Notes: generated from the sequence alone by a model not told the origin. DNA of 64,000 nt from Mycobacterium montefiorense (GCF_003112775.1 NZ_BFCH01000018.1:672362-736361); one strand, 5' to 3'. Numbered from the stretch's first letter, positions 45,512-54,670 are shown. Made by a program: numbers and translations.

Positions 45512-46393
45512 ATGACCGGTCGGGGACTATTGGCCGGGCGCGCCGCGGTGGTAACAGGGGGAAGCCGCGGTATCGGGCGTGCCGTCGTCGAACTGCTCTG
45601 CAACCTGGGCGCAAACGTCGTGGTCAACGGCCGGGACGATGCTGCCGTGTCCGAAACCGTGGCGGCGGTCACCGCATCGGGAGGACGAGCCACCGCGGTG
45701 GCCGGAGCCGCGGACGACGAGACAGTTGCCGCAGCGCTCGTCAACACCTGCCGCGACACCTTCGGGCGACTCGACATCCTGATTAACTGCGCCGGGATCG
45801 CCGAGCCGCCCGGCTCTTCGATCCTGGACATCACGCCCGACGAATTCAACGGCCTGATTAGCGCTCACGTCGGCACGGTGTTCCACACTTGCCGGGTCGC
45901 GGCCCCCGCCATGGTCGAGCAGGGACACGGGACGATCATCAACACCAGTTCCGTGGCCTTTCTGGGCGACTACGGCGGCACCGGCTATCCCGCGGGCAAG
46001 GGCGCCGTCAACGGCCTGACCGTTGCCATCGCCGCGGAGCTCAAAGCCAAAGGGATCCGGGCCAACGTGGTGTGTCCCGGCGCGCGAACACGACTGTCCA
46101 CCGGAGCCGAATACGAGAAGCACATCGCGGATCTGCACGGCCGGGGATTGCTGGATGACGTAACAATGCAGGCCTCGCTGGACAGTGCGCCACCCTCCTT
46201 TGTGGCCCCGCTCTACGCATATCTCGCCAGCGACCTGGCACGGGACGTGACGGGTCAGATCCTGGTGGCGGCAGGCGGATTCGTCGGCCGCTTCGATCGG
46301 CCAACGCCGTCCCTGTTGGGCTATCGCGACCATCATGACGCGCAGCCGTGGTCGATCGAGCACTTACACAAGATGATTGGCGCTCGCAGCTAA
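45512..46393 (+). CDS. SDR family oxidoreductase
   Basis: 293 aa from ATG 45512 (GTG 45506 also in frame); the open frame upstream to 45260 has no SDR features. Cofactor motif VTGGSRGIGRAVVELL, then INCAGIAEPP, Ser in NTSSVAFLG and Tyr/Lys in GYPAGKGAVNG are intact. The C-terminal extension (FVGRFDRPTPSLLGYRDHHDAQPW) is longer than in most SDRs. It converges with the ABM-domain gene, the stops overlapping by 4 bp. Confidence 0.86.
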   Translation: MTGRGLLAGRAAVVTGGSRGIGRAVVELLCNLGANVVVNGRDDAAVSETVAAVTASGGRATAVAGAADDETVAAALVNTCRDTFGRLDILINCAGIAEPPGSSILDITPDEFNGLISAHVGTVFHTCRVAAPAMVEQGHGTIINTSSVAFLGDYGGTGYPAGKGAVNGLTVAIAAELKAKGIRANVVCPGARTRLSTGAEYEKHIADLHGRGLLDDVTMQASLDSAPPSFVAPLYAYLASDLARDVTGQILVAAGGFVGRFDRPTPSLLGYRDHHDAQPWSIEHLHKMIGARS

Positions 46394-47319
46394 CCCCCGA
46401 GCAGGAAAGCCACCAGTAGCGCGGCGTAGCCGACCATAATCGCCGCCGCTCCGGCCACGCTGATCCGGACCGGCGCCCCGTCGATCGGGTCCAGCCAGCG
46501 CCGAAAGGGCCGCGAAACGGCTGGGACCAATAACCATTGCAGCGCAACGATACTGATGACATTTCCGGCGAATACCGACACCGACTGGCTGACTCCGAGA
46601 TTGCCCAGAGCCGGGGACAGCGACTTCGACAGCAGCATCACGGTCGGGTAGAGGCAGAGCAGCACCAGCATTGCCGACTTCCACGCCGGCGTGATTCTGG
46701 TCTGCCCGTCGGCAACTCGGACCGTGGACCCGAACGGTGCGCTGCGCGCCAACTCGGCAAAGTCACGGGTCAATCCGCCGCGCAAGCCCGGTAGGGCTTC
46801 CTGGCGTTCTCGCGAGCGCATCCACTTCGTCAGTTGACCGGGGCTGCGAAATCGCAGCACCGACATCCACTGTTGTCCAGAGGAATCGGCAGGAAACACC
46901 GCGGTGCCTTCGTATCCGGGAAAGGCAGAGCTGCTGCGCGTGAGTTCACTTTGGGCGGCGATGAATTCGGCTTCCTTGCCGGGAGTCACGCTGTGCAGGA
47001 AGACGCCGACGTCGGCGGCCGGCGACTCGCCCGCGGTCAGAACCAAATCGGAGGCACACTGCCAGCAGCCCTGACTTTTACCATCGCGGAGTACGGCGTC
47101 ACGGTCCGGGCTGTCCAGCCAGGCGTCGAGTGAATCCGCGTCGTGGAAGGCGACTTCGACCGCCCAATCGAGCGGTCTGCTTCCTTGAACCGATTCGCGC
47201 GCGCCTACGTGTCCAGGAGAGTGACGAGCCGAAGCAAGATAGCTGACCACCCACTGGCCGAATCGCGCAGGATCAGAGGGTGGATGGAACAGCGTGATCG
47301 CGCAGGCGTCAGCAGTCAT
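46390..47319 (-). CDS. Membrane protein with two antibiotic-biosynthesis-monooxygenase-like domains
   Basis: 309 aa. Residues about 5-95 and 103-200 look like two successive ferredoxin-like ABM domains (each with a V-x-F/W-L-R-F strand and W-(L/M)-(D/R)-S segment: LDAWLDSPDRDAVL and LTKWMRSRERQEAL). Three C-terminal membrane helices follow: SAMLVLLCLYPTVMLLS, VFAGNVISIVALQWLLVP and VAGAAAIMVGYAALLVAFLL. The same plan is known for mycobacterial ABM proteins with a membrane tail of unknown role. It is divergent from the FAD monooxygenase, which may be a functional partner. Confidence 0.75.
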   Translation of the reverse strand: MTADACAITLFHPPSDPARFGQWVVSYLASARHSPGHVGARESVQGSRPLDWAVEVAFHDADSLDAWLDSPDRDAVLRDGKSQGCWQCASDLVLTAGESPAADVGVFLHSVTPGKEAEFIAAQSELTRSSSAFPGYEGTAVFPADSSGQQWMSVLRFRSPGQLTKWMRSRERQEALPGLRGGLTRDFAELARSAPFGSTVRVADGQTRITPAWKSAMLVLLCLYPTVMLLSKSLSPALGNLGVSQSVSVFAGNVISIVALQWLLVPAVSRPFRRWLDPIDGAPVRISVAGAAAIMVGYAALLVAFLLGG

Positions 47320-47358
47320 ATCAGCTGTCTACCACCGGAGGCGAGATCCAGGCGGCCG

Positions 47359-48477
47359 TTGCGGGTCCTGGTGATCGGTGCCGGGGTAAGCGGCATTTCG
47401 GTTGCCCGCGGATTGCTGCGGGACGGACACGACGTCACCGTCTTCGATCAGCGCGCCGATACCCGGGCCGGCGGTGGCGCCGTGACCATCTGGTCCAACG
47501 GCGAGACGGTGCTGCGCCAGCTCGGCGTCGACATGGATGGGGCAGGTCAACTGTTGTCCAGCGTCCGGGTGCTGACGTCCAAGGGGCACCGAGTCGCCAC
47601 GTTGGACGTGACCACGATGGTGAAGCGCCGCTGCGACACCCGCGCGGCCCGGGTCATCACGATGCCCGACGGCGTGGCGGTTGGGTTCGAGGACGGCAGC
47701 GTGGTGGAAGGCGACCTTTTGATCGGTGCCGACGGTCTGCATTCGGTGATCCGGGATGTGGTCGGCGCACAGCCCGCCGAGCCGACCGGCTGGTGCAGCT
47801 GGCAGGGTCTCGTCAGCCTCCCGGAGATCGTTGACCGGGAGGTCGCTTACATCGTCATCGGCGAGCACGGAAACACCGGTCTTTGGCCGGCCGGTGGTTC
47901 ACACGTGCAGTGGTGGTTCGACTTGCCGTGGTCGCACGATTTCATTAGGCCTCACCGCCCCGTCGAGGAGATCCGAGCCAACTTCGCGGGCTGGTCGGAC
48001 TCGGTCGATCTGGTACTGGCGAAATTGACCGACGAAGATCTGGCCTCCTCGCCTTATCCCCACTTCCGTCATCCGATTCCCGCCACGCTGAACGCCGGGC
48101 CGGTGACCTTGCTCGGCGACGCCGCGCACACGATGCCACCCACCCTCGCGCAGGGAACCAACCAGGCCCTGCTCGACACGATGGTGTTGTGCGAGGCGAT
48201 TTCGAGTCTTGGCGGCGATGAAACCCGTGCCGAACTTTCGCGGGCACTGCGCTGGTATGAAAAGACCCGGCGGCGGCAAGTCAGCGCCGTATCCAAAGTG
48301 GCGTCGCTGCAAGTCGCCCATGGCGAATCCGTGTTGAGGCCGGCGGCGCTGATGTCAGATCGACTGCACACCTGGACATTGACCAAATTCGTGCGAATGA
48401 CCAGCCACCCCCGGATCGCCGCCCGAATCGATCGAGGTCTCGCGGCGGCAAGTCCTATTGCGTCGTGCCCACAGTGA
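47359..48477 (+). CDS. FAD-dependent monooxygenase, probably with an internal deletion
   Basis: 372 aa if started at TTG 47359 (LRVLVIGAGVSGISVARGLL); ATG 47281 is an alternative but overlaps the divergent gene. The FAD motif, the DG-type DLLIGADGLHSVIRD and the GD motif TLLGDAAHTMPPTLAQGTNQALLD are present. Between DVTTMVKR and RCDTRAARVI, about 25 residues that normally carry the conserved R-x-x-L-x-x-x-L helix of the family appear to be missing, in frame. The enzyme may be inactive. It overlaps the next gene by GTGA. Confidence 0.75.
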   Translation: MRVLVIGAGVSGISVARGLLRDGHDVTVFDQRADTRAGGGAVTIWSNGETVLRQLGVDMDGAGQLLSSVRVLTSKGHRVATLDVTTMVKRRCDTRAARVITMPDGVAVGFEDGSVVEGDLLIGADGLHSVIRDVVGAQPAEPTGWCSWQGLVSLPEIVDREVAYIVIGEHGNTGLWPAGGSHVQWWFDLPWSHDFIRPHRPVEEIRANFAGWSDSVDLVLAKLTDEDLASSPYPHFRHPIPATLNAGPVTLLGDAAHTMPPTLAQGTNQALLDTMVLCEAISSLGGDETRAELSRALRWYEKTRRRQVSAVSKVASLQVAHGESVLRPAALMSDRLHTWTLTKFVRMTSHPRIAARIDRGLAAASPIASCPQ

Positions 48478-49103
48478 CCAGGCCCAGAGTCGTCGAGAGC
48501 GACGCGATCACCGCGCCAGTCGATACCGTACGCGTACGAGGCGCCGTCGATGCGCCGTCGCGCTGGCTATGGCTGGTCAAATGGTGTGTGCTGGCCGTAC
48601 CGCACTATCCGATCCTGATCCTTCTATATCTGGTGTATCCGTTCATGACCCTCGCGGCCGGTGTCGCGATCCTGTTCACCGGCAGGTATCCGCGCCCGAT
48701 CTTCGATTTCAATGTCGGCGTGCTGCGCTGGTCCTGGCGAGTCATGAACTACCGGTTTCCGATGAACAGCACCGACAAGTACCCGCCGTTCACGCTGGCC
48801 GCCCGCCCCGACTATCCGGGCGATCTGGAGGTCGAATATCCGGGGCGCCTTAAGAATTGGGCTGTACTGGTGAAGCCGTGGCTGTTGGCGGTGCCGCAGA
48901 TACTCCTGTGCTGGGCGCTGGAGGCGCCGCTGCAGGTGCTCACGGTGATCGCGGCGGTGGCATTGTTGTGCACCGGAACGATCCCGCAGGGCATGTTCGA
49001 TCTTCTGATGGGCATCGTGCGATGGCGCTACCGGGTGGCGGTGTATGTATCGTTGATGAGTGATGAATATCCGCCCTTCCGTATGGACCTAGGTAGCAGA
49101 TAA
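48474..49103 (+). CDS. DUF4389 membrane protein
   Basis: 209 aa from GTG 48474 overlapping the previous stop as GTGA (GTG 48465 is an alternative). It carries two copies of the DUF4389 pattern: RPIFDFNVGVLRWSWRVMNY followed by KYPPF, and QGMFDLLMGIVRWRYRVAVY followed by EYPPF. There are four hydrophobic segments, two per half. The function is unknown. It lies between a FAD monooxygenase and a methyltransferase gene, and its own stop overlaps the likely start of the latter. Confidence 0.82.
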   Translation: MTRPRVVESDAITAPVDTVRVRGAVDAPSRWLWLVKWCVLAVPHYPILILLYLVYPFMTLAAGVAILFTGRYPRPIFDFNVGVLRWSWRVMNYRFPMNSTDKYPPFTLAARPDYPGDLEVEYPGRLKNWAVLVKPWLLAVPQILLCWALEAPLQVLTVIAAVALLCTGTIPQGMFDLLMGIVRWRYRVAVYVSLMSDEYPPFRMDLGSR

Positions 49104-49720
49104 CGCCCGGAAATCCGTTATTTCCCTACATATATCGTCTCGGCCAGCCGTTCTTCGATCGCCTGTTCTACAACCGGTATCGCCGAGACGCCATCGCTCA
49201 CGCGACCGGCCGGCTACTGATGGTGGGTCTCGGACCGGGAACCGACCTGAAGTTCGTCCCGCCCTCAGTGACTTCGATCTCCGCGGTGGAGCCGGTGCAA
49301 ACATTCCGGCACATGGCGTCTCGTCTCGCGCTTCGCCACGGCATAGCAGCTGACATAGTCGAAGGAACCGGTGAGTCGATCCCGTTCGGCGACAATAGTT
49401 TCGACTCCGTCCACATCGGCCTGGTGCTGTGCTCGGTGGATGACGTCGCCGCGACGCTCGCCGAGATCCGGAGAGTCCTGGTGCCGGGCGGAAGGCTGGT
49501 CGTCCTCGAGCATGTACGCGGCGAGGGCGCCACGGGCTGGTTCCAGGATCTAATCGCCAAGCCGTGGTCCTGGTTGGCGGCGGGGTGTAAGCCCAACCGG
49601 CGGACGGTCGATTCCATTGCCGCCGCCGGATTCGACACCCGGGGACTGCGCAGCATCCGCACCCCGGTGCCGTTTCCGTGCAAACCCCATCTGCAGGGAT
49701 TCGCGACCCTGGTGGAATAG
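49100..49720 (+). CDS. Class I SAM-dependent methyltransferase with ATA in place of a start codon
   Basis: The frame is open from 49097. The N-terminal family part (QPFFDRLFYNRYRRDAIAHATG) and motif I (LLMVGLGPGTDL) are both coded, followed by VEGTGESIPFGDNSFDSVHIGLVLCSV and VLVPGGRLVVLEHVRG. No ATG, GTG or TTG precedes the N-terminal part. At 49100 the codon is ATA, overlapping the upstream TAA, where a normal ATGA overlap would give ATG. ATG 49220 would give a 166-aa protein without the first helix and part of motif I. It may be a recent pseudogene or use a weak start. Confidence 0.7.
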   Translation: MTPGNPLFPYIYRLGQPFFDRLFYNRYRRDAIAHATGRLLMVGLGPGTDLKFVPPSVTSISAVEPVQTFRHMASRLALRHGIAADIVEGTGESIPFGDNSFDSVHIGLVLCSVDDVAATLAEIRRVLVPGGRLVVLEHVRGEGATGWFQDLIAKPWSWLAAGCKPNRRTVDSIAAAGFDTRGLRSIRTPVPFPCKPHLQGFATLVE

Positions 49721-49723
49721 CTC

Positions 49724-52240
49724 TTACTCGACCCCGACGGCTTCGATGATGTTCAGTCGTGCCGCGCGGCGAGCCGGCGGCACTGAGCCGAGCAGGCTGA
49801 TCGCCAGCGCGCCGAGGGTGAAGGCAAGCGCCATCCAGCTGGGGTGGAAGCTGACGTGGAAATTCATCATGTCACCGCTGACCAGGCTGAACAGCCACTG
49901 GTCGACGCATCCGAACGCCAACCCCAAAACTCCGCCCACGAACCCGATTCCGGCCGCCTCGGCCAGCACCATCCGCAGGGTGAACCGGCGGCTGGAGCCC
50001 ATCGCGCGCAGCACCCCTATTTCGCGACGCCGTTCCAGCACGGACAGTGTCAAGGTGTTGAGCAGCGCGACGGCGGCCACCAGGACGACGATGATCCAGA
50101 CGGCGTTGGCGATGAACATGCTCTGGTGCATCGGAGCTTCGAGCCCGGCCAGCTCGGCGTTACCGTCATAGACGTAGTTCGGAGTGGGCACCGCCGCACG
50201 GACGTCGGTCAGCAACCGACGCGAATCCACGCCCGGGGCCGCGGCGATCTGCAGGGTCGTCGTCACCGGACGGTCGAACCACGCCCGCATCTGATCCAGA
50301 CCCAGACCCAGCGTGCCGATGACCGTCGAGAAATAGGGCACCAGGGCCAGCACCGTCGCCTGCTGCACGCCGTGCGGTGTTTGCATGCGGAGTTGGTCAC
50401 CGACCCGAACGTGCAGGGTCTTGCCGAGATTCTGCGAGAGCACGACCCCTCGCCCGGCCAGCACGTCGTCGCGCACCTGTTGGTCAAGGGCTCGGTACAG
50501 CGGGTCCGCGGTCCCGGCGGAGAACCCGTCGAGCATCACCCGCGTGCCCCCGACCTCGGCGAACCCGAACGCGCCCTCGGTGACATGCCCAACTCCTGGT
50601 ACGTCGGCCAGCTTCTCGGAAAGCCTTTGCGGGAGAGCGTCAGTGGGGTAGGTGTCAGGCGGATTCGCGCTCACCCACACGGGGGTATCCACCACCGAAG
50701 TGAAGATGCCACGCGCGGATCGGATCATATCGTTGTTCGTGCCGGTAATCGTGACGGTCGTGATGACCGCGATGACCACCGTCATCACCGTCGCCCACAC
50801 CCGTCGTGGCGCGCGCTCAATCGTCGCCGCGGCAAGGGCGCCGACGGTTCCGAATATTCGCGCGGTGGTGGCCGCGGCGTTGACGATGGGCATGGTGAGT
50901 GCGAAACCAAGTGCGATCTCCGCGGAGAAGACGGCCGACATCGCGATGAACGCCAGGACGCCGCGCTGGGTGATGACGACCGCGATCGATACCGCGAAGA
51001 CCAGAATCGCCCCGAGCCCACACCCGACCCGCAGCCAGCGCGGAACGTGGTCCGCGGCTGACACTCCGACGGGTGCCAACGCCTCGATCGGAGCCACCTT
51101 GTATACCTGGCGCGCCGCCATCGCCGAGGCGACCACGCTGGTGAGTGCAGTCGTCACGATGGCGATCGGTATCGCGTAGCTGGGTAGCCAGAATTCGATG
51201 CGGGCTTCGAGGCCTTGCGTCATGGCCGGTGGCAATTGGCTAATTGCGCTGCGGCCCAGCAGAATTCCGAGTGCGGACCCGATGCCGCCGCCGATTACCC
51301 CGAGGATTGCCGCTTCCGCAAGCATGTCGCGGACAATGACCGCGCGCCGGCCGCCGAGCGCGCGCAGCAGCGAGATGACCGGCCGGCGCTGGGTGATCGC
51401 CATGGTCATCGTGGTGTAGATCAGGAAGGCGCCGACCATCAACGCCACCATCGCACCCATCAGGGCCATGTAGTTCATCAGCTTGACACCGTCGCCGGCC
51501 CGGGTAGCCCGCATGCTCGGGTCGGCGACGATGGCGCGGCCGTTCACCGCCGCACTGACCGCGGTGCGGACCTGGCTCAGATCCGCACCGGGTTTGATCG
51601 TGATCAGGATCGAGTCGAGCTGACCCTGTCGCCCGGTGCTGATCTGCGCCAACGCAAGTGGCGCAAGGACATAGTGCCCGCCGTTGAGAGCCGAAACCTC
51701 TTTTCCGGCGAGCACTTCGGTCACCGTGACCGAATCCGAGCCGAGCTGGAACGTCTCACCCTTGGCACGACCGATACCCGGGCCGATCCGGACCCCGTTC
51801 GCGGGTCCGGATGGATTCGCCAGTTGTTCTGGCGCACCGCTTTTCAACGCGTCCTTGAGCGCACCGCCGAGCGCCGCGAGGCGTTCGTCGGCGCCGAACA
51901 GCAGAACCGGGCCCGACGAGGTGGACACCGGTGTGCGGATCATTGGTGCGGCGGTCGCCACCCCGGGAACCGCGGCGACGTCGGCGGCGATGGTGTCGGG
52001 AAATCCTGCGTCGGTGATGCCGGAGACCTCCAGCGAGGCGATGCCGGCGATCCCATCGCTGAGGCGATTGACCGATCCGGTGATCGACCCGAAGATCCCG
52101 AATACCGCCACCAAATACATTGCGGAGACCGCCATTACCGCAATGGATGCGATCGTGCGCCGCCGGTGCATGGCGAGCTCACGCAGGCTGAACACACGCA
52201 GCCGGCTCGCGGTGGCTCCGATCGCGGAAGCCGGTCTCAC
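49724..52240 (-). CDS. FtsX-like (MacB-type) ABC transporter permease
   Basis: 838 aa from GTG 52240. An N-terminal helix (TIASIAVMAVSAMYLVAVFGIFG), a large extracytoplasmic part, then three helices (around LMGAMVALMVGAFLIYTTMTMAI, AAILGVIGGGIGSALGILLG), a second long periplasmic domain after further helices, and a C-terminal FtsX domain (FIANAVWIIVVLVAAVALLNTLTLS and AAGIGFVGGVLGLAFG). Two FtsX domains in one chain is the usual large exporter type for lipoproteins, lipids or antibiotics. It overlaps the ATPase gene by GTGA. Confidence 0.9.
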   Translation of the reverse strand: MRPASAIGATASRLRVFSLRELAMHRRRTIASIAVMAVSAMYLVAVFGIFGSITGSVNRLSDGIAGIASLEVSGITDAGFPDTIAADVAAVPGVATAAPMIRTPVSTSSGPVLLFGADERLAALGGALKDALKSGAPEQLANPSGPANGVRIGPGIGRAKGETFQLGSDSVTVTEVLAGKEVSALNGGHYVLAPLALAQISTGRQGQLDSILITIKPGADLSQVRTAVSAAVNGRAIVADPSMRATRAGDGVKLMNYMALMGAMVALMVGAFLIYTTMTMAITQRRPVISLLRALGGRRAVIVRDMLAEAAILGVIGGGIGSALGILLGRSAISQLPPAMTQGLEARIEFWLPSYAIPIAIVTTALTSVVASAMAARQVYKVAPIEALAPVGVSAADHVPRWLRVGCGLGAILVFAVSIAVVITQRGVLAFIAMSAVFSAEIALGFALTMPIVNAAATTARIFGTVGALAAATIERAPRRVWATVMTVVIAVITTVTITGTNNDMIRSARGIFTSVVDTPVWVSANPPDTYPTDALPQRLSEKLADVPGVGHVTEGAFGFAEVGGTRVMLDGFSAGTADPLYRALDQQVRDDVLAGRGVVLSQNLGKTLHVRVGDQLRMQTPHGVQQATVLALVPYFSTVIGTLGLGLDQMRAWFDRPVTTTLQIAAAPGVDSRRLLTDVRAAVPTPNYVYDGNAELAGLEAPMHQSMFIANAVWIIVVLVAAVALLNTLTLSVLERRREIGVLRAMGSSRRFTLRMVLAEAAGIGFVGGVLGLAFGCVDQWLFSLVSGDMMNFHVSFHPSWMALAFTLGALAISLLGSVPPARRAARLNIIEAVGVE

Positions 52241-52980
52241 ACCAGGGCCGCCGATCGTTCGTTGGAAACAATCCGCCCGTCGGCCAGCATGACCACCCGG
52301 TCGGTTGCCTCCGCGGCTTCGGGGTTATGGGTCACCATTACCACTAGCCGGCCGCGTCCGGCTTCGTGCGCGACTTCGCCGAGCAGCGTCAATATCGAAG
52401 CGCCCGTACTGGAGTCGAGGTTTCCGGTGGGCTCGTCGGCCAGGATCAACGGTGGATCCATCATCAATGCGCGCGCTACGGCCACGCGCTGCATCTGACC
52501 GCCCGACAGTTCCGCGGGCCGGTGCTCGGTCCGGTGCCCGAGGCCGACTCGTTCCAGCAGCCGAATCGCATCTGGTTTGGCTTTGCCCAGCCGCACGCCG
52601 TCAAGTAGTTTCGGGACCGCGACGTTCTCCCACGCCGACAGGGTTGGCAACAGGTTGAAGAACTGAAAGATGAAGCCGACGCGATGATGGCGAAACTGCG
52701 ACTGCTGTGCGTCGTTGAGGCGGCCGATTTCGTCGCCGTCGAATTCGATCGATCCGGAATCGGGGGAGTCCAGCGCACCGAGCAAATGCAGCAGGGTGCT
52801 CTTTCCCGCGCCGGAAGGCCCGACCATCGACACGAACTGTCCGCCCTCGAGCCGCAGACTGATCTGGTCGAGCGCGCGTACGGTTTGTCCGCCGATCTGG
52901 TATTCGCGGACCACATCACACAATTCGATCGTCAGCAGCTTGTGCTTGGGACCATCGGCGATTTCGGCTCGTCTGAACAT
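52237..52980 (-). CDS. ABC transporter ATP-binding protein (LolD/MacB type)
   Basis: 247 aa from ATG 52980 with AGGAGG just upstream. Walker A GPSGAGKST, Q-loop FIFQFFNLLPTLSAWENV, signature LSGGQMQRVAVARAL, Walker B LILADEPTGNLD and the H-loop VMVTHN are intact. The permease gene follows with a 4-bp overlap, so they form one exporter. The upstream region has a 15-bp palindrome near the promoter. Confidence 0.93.
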   Translation of the reverse strand: MFRRAEIADGPKHKLLTIELCDVVREYQIGGQTVRALDQISLRLEGGQFVSMVGPSGAGKSTLLHLLGALDSPDSGSIEFDGDEIGRLNDAQQSQFRHHRVGFIFQFFNLLPTLSAWENVAVPKLLDGVRLGKAKPDAIRLLERVGLGHRTEHRPAELSGGQMQRVAVARALMMDPPLILADEPTGNLDSSTGASILTLLGEVAHEAGRGRLVVMVTHNPEAAEATDRVVMLADGRIVSNERSAALV

Positions 52981-53053
52981 GATCCTCCTGCGATTCCGCA
53001 CGTGATCAGCGCTAGCCGGCCGCTTCCCGGATACGGCGGCCAGGATGCTGATA

Positions 53054-53068
53054 TCTCGTAATACGAGA
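53054..53068. promoter_or_regulatory. 15-bp palindrome upstream of the ABC exporter
   Basis: TCTCGTA and TACGAGA around one central A at 53061 make a perfect odd palindrome, 73 bp before the ATPase start. This size and symmetry fits a TetR-like dimer. No regulator gene is next to it. Confidence 0.55.
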
Positions 53069-53190
53069 CCCGGCAGTGCTCGGTTCAGCCAGCTGAGGCC
53101 GACGGTGCGGGGATCGAAGAAACATCCAACGATCGTTCAATACCGCGGCGGTATGTCTTCAAAATTTAACCGAGTTCGCCTTCTCGGGGT

Positions 53191-53213
53191 GTAGCTGACC
53201 ATTGGTCAGCTAC
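53191..53213. promoter_or_regulatory. 23-bp palindrome upstream of the WS/DGAT gene
   Basis: Arms GTAGCTGACCA (53191-53201) and TGGTCAGCTAC (53203-53213) with one central base are exact reverse complements. It lies 53 bp before the wax-ester synthase start, in the 265-bp divergent gap. The core TGACCATTGGTCA looks like a TetR-type operator. It differs from the palindrome at 53054. Confidence 0.65.
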
Positions 53214-53266
53214 CTAGACTCCTAGGCGCCGGGGGGTTTAGGAAGTCACTAGTCGAGCGGGCGGCT

Positions 53267-54670
53267 ATGGAACGACTGAGCGGGCTTGATGCGTTTTTCC
53301 TCTACTTGGAGACGCCGACGCAACCGTTGAACGTGTGCTGCGTGTTGGAGCTGGACACGTCGACGATGCCGGAGGGCTACACATACGGGGGGTTTCGCGC
53401 GGCGTTGGCGCGCAGCGTCGCCGCGGTGCCGGAATTCCGGATGAAGCTCGCCGACAACCAGCTGAACCTGGATCACCCGGTGTGGGTGGACGACGAGAAC
53501 TTCCAGCTGGAACGTCATCTGCAGCATGTCGGCGTGCCGGCGCCCGGGGGTCGTCGCGAGCTGGCCGAGATCTGTGGATACGTCGCGGGGCTGCCACTCG
53601 ACCGTGATCGACCGCTGTGGGAGATGTGGGTGCTGCAGGGCGGCGCGGACAGTGACTCGATTGTCGTGATGCTCAAGATCCATCACGCGCTGGTCGATGG
53701 CGTTGCGGGCGCCAACCTGCTGGCCCATCTGTGCAGCATGCAGGCCGACGCGCCGGCCCCGCGAGCCGTCGAGGGTGCGGGCGGCGCTAACCCTTTGCAG
53801 ATCGTGGTGAGCGGACTGCTCGGATTTGCCCGCCGTCCGTTGCGATTGGCGACTGTGGTGCCCACGACGGCGCTGACGCTGGTGCAGACGGTGCTGCGAG
53901 CACGCGAGGGCCGCACCATGGCAGCACCGTTTTCGGCGCCATCGTCGGTGTTGAACGGCTCCGTTACCCGGTATCGCAACATCGCCTATACCCAGCTGGA
54001 TATGCGCGACATCAAGCGAGTCAAGGAACGCTTCGGGGTCACCATCAACGACGTGGTGGTGGCGCTGTGCGCCGGCGTATTGCGGCGATTTCTGCTCGAG
54101 CGCGGCGAGCTGCCCGAAAACCCGCTGGTGGCCACCGTGCCGGTGTCGGTGCTCGGTAAGTCCGATCGTCCTGGCCGCAACCAGACGACGTGGATGTTCT
54201 GCCGGGTGGAAAGCCAAATCCGCGACCCCGCCGAACGTATCCGCGCGATCGCCGCGGGAAATAGCGCCGCCAAAGAACACACCGCGGCCCTGGGCCCCAC
54301 GCTGCTGCACGACTGGACGCAGTTCGGTGGGCCGACGACGTTCGGCGCGGCGATGCGACTGCTGCCACGCATTCCGATCAACCGCAGCGCCTACAACCTG
54401 ATCCTGTCGAACGTCCCGGGGCCGCGGGATCAGTTGTATTTCCTGGGCTGCCGGGTCGACGCGATGTACCCGCTCGGGCCGATCATCGGCGACGCCGGAC
54501 TCAACATCACCGTGATGTCGCTCAACGGCGAACTCGGGATCGGGTTGATCGCCTGTCCCGACCTGTTGCCTGACCTGTGGAGCGTGGCCGACGCGTTTCC
54601 CGATGCCCTCAAGGAGCTGCTGGAATGCAGCAACACTAAGCCGGAAGGCAGCTACCCGCCGGATGCGTGA
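53267..54670 (+). CDS. Wax ester synthase / diacylglycerol acyltransferase (WS/DGAT)
   Basis: 467 aa from ATG 53267. The catalytic H-H-x-x-x-D-G motif is HHALVDG (His139, His140, Asp144). Also seen are the N-terminal LSGLDAFFLYLETPTQPLNV and the C-terminal NLILSNVPGPRDQLYFLGCRV (SNVPG block). These enzymes make triacylglycerol or wax esters from acyl-CoA and are a large family in mycobacteria. The gene stands alone on its strand, divergent from the ABC exporter. The palindrome upstream suggests local control. Confidence 0.92.
   Translation: MERLSGLDAFFLYLETPTQPLNVCCVLELDTSTMPEGYTYGGFRAALARSVAAVPEFRMKLADNQLNLDHPVWVDDENFQLERHLQHVGVPAPGGRRELAEICGYVAGLPLDRDRPLWEMWVLQGGADSDSIVVMLKIHHALVDGVAGANLLAHLCSMQADAPAPRAVEGAGGANPLQIVVSGLLGFARRPLRLATVVPTTALTLVQTVLRAREGRTMAAPFSAPSSVLNGSVTRYRNIAYTQLDMRDIKRVKERFGVTINDVVVALCAGVLRRFLLERGELPENPLVATVPVSVLGKSDRPGRNQTTWMFCRVESQIRDPAERIRAIAAGNSAAKEHTAALGPTLLHDWTQFGGPTTFGAAMRLLPRIPINRSAYNLILSNVPGPRDQLYFLGCRVDAMYPLGPIIGDAGLNITVMSLNGELGIGLIACPDLLPDLWSVADAFPDALKELLECSNTKPEGSYPPDA

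Noticed and set aside
49844..52498. Long plus-strand frames (405 and 427 aa) over the ABC exporter genes
   Set aside because: His/Arg/Gly-rich shadow composition; the minus strand has complete permease and ATPase motifs.
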